A stretch of DNA of 6,673 bases from Candidatus Scybalomonas excrementavium (GTDB lineage Bacteria; Bacillota; Clostridia; Lachnospirales; Lachnospiraceae). This document shows, one piece after another, positions 5,672 through 6,673 of the stretch. Every line of letters starts with the position of its first letter. The stretch's first letter is position 1. The stretch lies in NCBI GenBank assembly GCA_017694765.1, contig JADIML010000282.1:1-6673 (forward strand), given 5' to 3'. The notes under the pieces were generated by a model, which worked only from the letters and a program-made list of their open reading frames with translations, was not told the origin of the DNA and did not search any database. Both the position numbers and the translations under genes were made by a program.

Positions 5672-6358
5672 ATGAGTATTCAATCAGATATAGAAATGCT
5701 ATCAATTGAAGCGTTGGAATATTATGCTAAAAAACACCAAATATCAGAAGAAGATGCCTTTAATATTTTCTACAAACATCAAGTATTTGAAAAAATACTG
5801 GTACAACACGAAATGCTGCACCAATTAGATATTCATGATACTTTTCAATACGTAGAAGAGATTATAGAAGAAGAGATACCTACGCTTGTTCTTTTTCATG
5901 GATCCAATATTGCATTTGATAAAATCGATTTGAACAAATCACATAACTATCGTGATTTTGGCCGTGGATTTTATTGTACTGTTCTTGAACAGCAGGCAAA
6001 TGAATGGGCGAACCGTCTGTACTTACGTACTCATACTGGTGGCAAATATGTATATCGATATATTTTTCGGCAATCCGAGGAACTAAAAATCAAACATTTT
6101 GCAACCTTGAATAAGGAATGGTTGGAGTTTGTCAAGCTTAATCGTACTATCGGCGATATCCAACATCATTATGATGTTGTAATTGGCCCTGTTGCGGATG
6201 ATAATACCATGGAAACTGTACAGCTTTATTTGTCTGGTATCTTGAACGTAGAGGAGGCGGTTGCAAGGCTTCGGTATAATAAGGTTAATAATCAGGTTTC
6301 ATTTCACACTCCACTTGCTCTTGAATATCTGGTGTTTGAATCTCGAAAGGATGTGTAA
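5672..6358 (+). CDS. DUF3791-DUF3990-like fusion protein, putative ADP-ribosyltransferase-fold toxin
   Basis: The 228-residue protein has two parts. Residues ~5-65 are helical and resemble DUF3791 (LEYYAKKHQISEEDAFNIF, then HEMLHQLD...YVEEIIEE). Residues ~72-225 resemble DUF3990, a family placed near ADP-ribosyltransferase folds: LFHGS (74-78), DFGRGFYCT (95-103), QANEWANR (108-115), YDVVIGPVADD (167-177) and NQVSFHTPLALEYL (207-220). His76, Tyr101 and Gln207 are candidate active-site positions by analogy only. There is no signal peptide, so it should act in the cytoplasm. DUF3791 and DUF3990 are often separate neighbouring genes; here they are joined. The next gene starts 3 bases later, fitting a toxin-antitoxin-like operon. 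The domain resemblance is fairly strong; toxicity is inferred. Confidence 0.8.
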   Translation: MSIQSDIEMLSIEALEYYAKKHQISEEDAFNIFYKHQVFEKILVQHEMLHQLDIHDTFQYVEEIIEEEIPTLVLFHGSNIAFDKIDLNKSHNYRDFGRGFYCTVLEQQANEWANRLYLRTHTGGKYVYRYIFRQSEELKIKHFATLNKEWLEFVKLNRTIGDIQHHYDVVIGPVADDNTMETVQLYLSGILNVEEAVARLRYNKVNNQVSFHTPLALEYLVFESRKDV

Positions 6359-6361
6359 AAT

Positions 6362-6607
6362 ATGGAAGGTAAATATTTTTTTAATGGAAAAGATATTTCA
6401 ATGAATCTGTATATTCAGATTCGGGATGTTATCAATATTATTATGGAAAAAAGTAATCTTTCCTTTCCAGATGCTATGGGTAGATTTTATCACTCAAAAA
6501 CTTATAAAGCCCTACAAAACACAGAAAACACTCTTTGGGCAGAATCTGCTGGCTACATTGCAGATCGCTATTACGAAGAACAAGAAAAAACACAAATAAG
6601 CAAATAA
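6362..6607 (+). CDS. Small helical partner of the DUF3990-like protein (putative antitoxin)
   Basis: This 81-residue acidic protein begins 3 bases after the previous stop. Its ribosome site (AAAGGATG, 6346-6353) lies inside the upstream gene's last codons, so translation is probably coupled. The chain reads as mostly helical: IRDVINIIMEKSNLSFPDAM (20-39), HSKTYKALQNTENTLWAES (44-62), and GYIADRYYEEQEK (64-76). Small proteins with this FxxAxxxFYxSKTYKxLxxxxxxLWxES pattern are, from memory, common beside DUF3990 genes. There is no DNA-binding motif I can point to. A role as antitoxin or accessory subunit is inferred from position and size. The N-terminal segment KYFFNGKDIS is unlike the helical rest. 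Confidence 0.75.
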   Translation: MEGKYFFNGKDISMNLYIQIRDVINIIMEKSNLSFPDAMGRFYHSKTYKALQNTENTLWAESAGYIADRYYEEQEKTQISK

Positions 6608-6629
6608 TAAAATCAGAAATATGTTTAAG

Positions 6630-6662
6630 AAGGAACTGTTTACCATAAATGGTTCCTTTTTT
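6630..6662 (+). terminator. Rho-independent terminator of the DUF3990-like operon
   Basis: AAGGAACTGTTT (6630-6641) pairs with AAATGGTTCCTT (6647-6658), 12 bp with two G-U pairs and a 5-base loop, running into a T tract to 6662. It closes the two-gene unit 22 bases after the last stop codon. Confidence 0.9.
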
Positions 6663-6673
6663 AATTTATAGGA

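Noticed and set aside
1..6673. tRNA, rRNA, CRISPR arrays or known riboswitches
   Set aside because: No cloverleaf, TTCRANY loop, spaced repeat array or recognisable riboswitch core was seen on either strand.

Overview
This is an AT-rich window with strong AGGAGG-type ribosome binding sites, Rho-independent terminators and a spore-coat gene (cotJC). It suggests an endospore-forming Bacillota, most likely a gut-type Clostridia such as Lachnospiraceae or a relative; the species cannot be read from the sequence. Every gene I accept is on the + strand.

Layout. (1) Positions 1-1807 look like the right end of an integrated element: an unassignable left flank, a large serine recombinase (213-1703), and a perfect terminator (1744-1782). 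(2) At about 1793-1822 the element abuts a CotJC-type manganese catalase (1808-2365). This gene lacks its first ~25-30 codons but keeps all five expected metal ligands, and it ends in a strong terminator. The missing 5' end, and normally cotJA/cotJB, should lie at the other end of the element, left of the window. The arrangement resembles the skin (sigK) and SPbeta (spsM) elements, whose serine recombinases rebuild a sporulation gene during sporulation. (3) A small gene of unknown function (2577-2867) sits behind a structured leader. (4) A two-gene operon (3037-4332, 4343-4921) encodes an OLD/ABC-like AAA ATPase and a small protein with a PD-(D/E)XK-like motif. It has its own promoter and terminator and a distinct AGA/ATA-rich codon use, so it may be an anti-phage or other DNA-directed module that I cannot match to a named system. 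(5) Positions 4990-5600 are debris: a fragment of a phage tail protein joined in frame to the end of a decayed IS3-family transposase. (6) A consensus-like promoter drives a DUF3791-DUF3990-like fusion protein (putative ADP-ribosyltransferase-fold toxin) and a coupled 81-residue partner (5672-6607), closed by a terminator.

Taken together, this is an accessory region: an element split into a sporulation gene, followed by a candidate defence cassette, prophage/IS scars and a toxin-antitoxin-like pair. The most interesting points are the cotJC interruption and the ATPase/nuclease-like pair.
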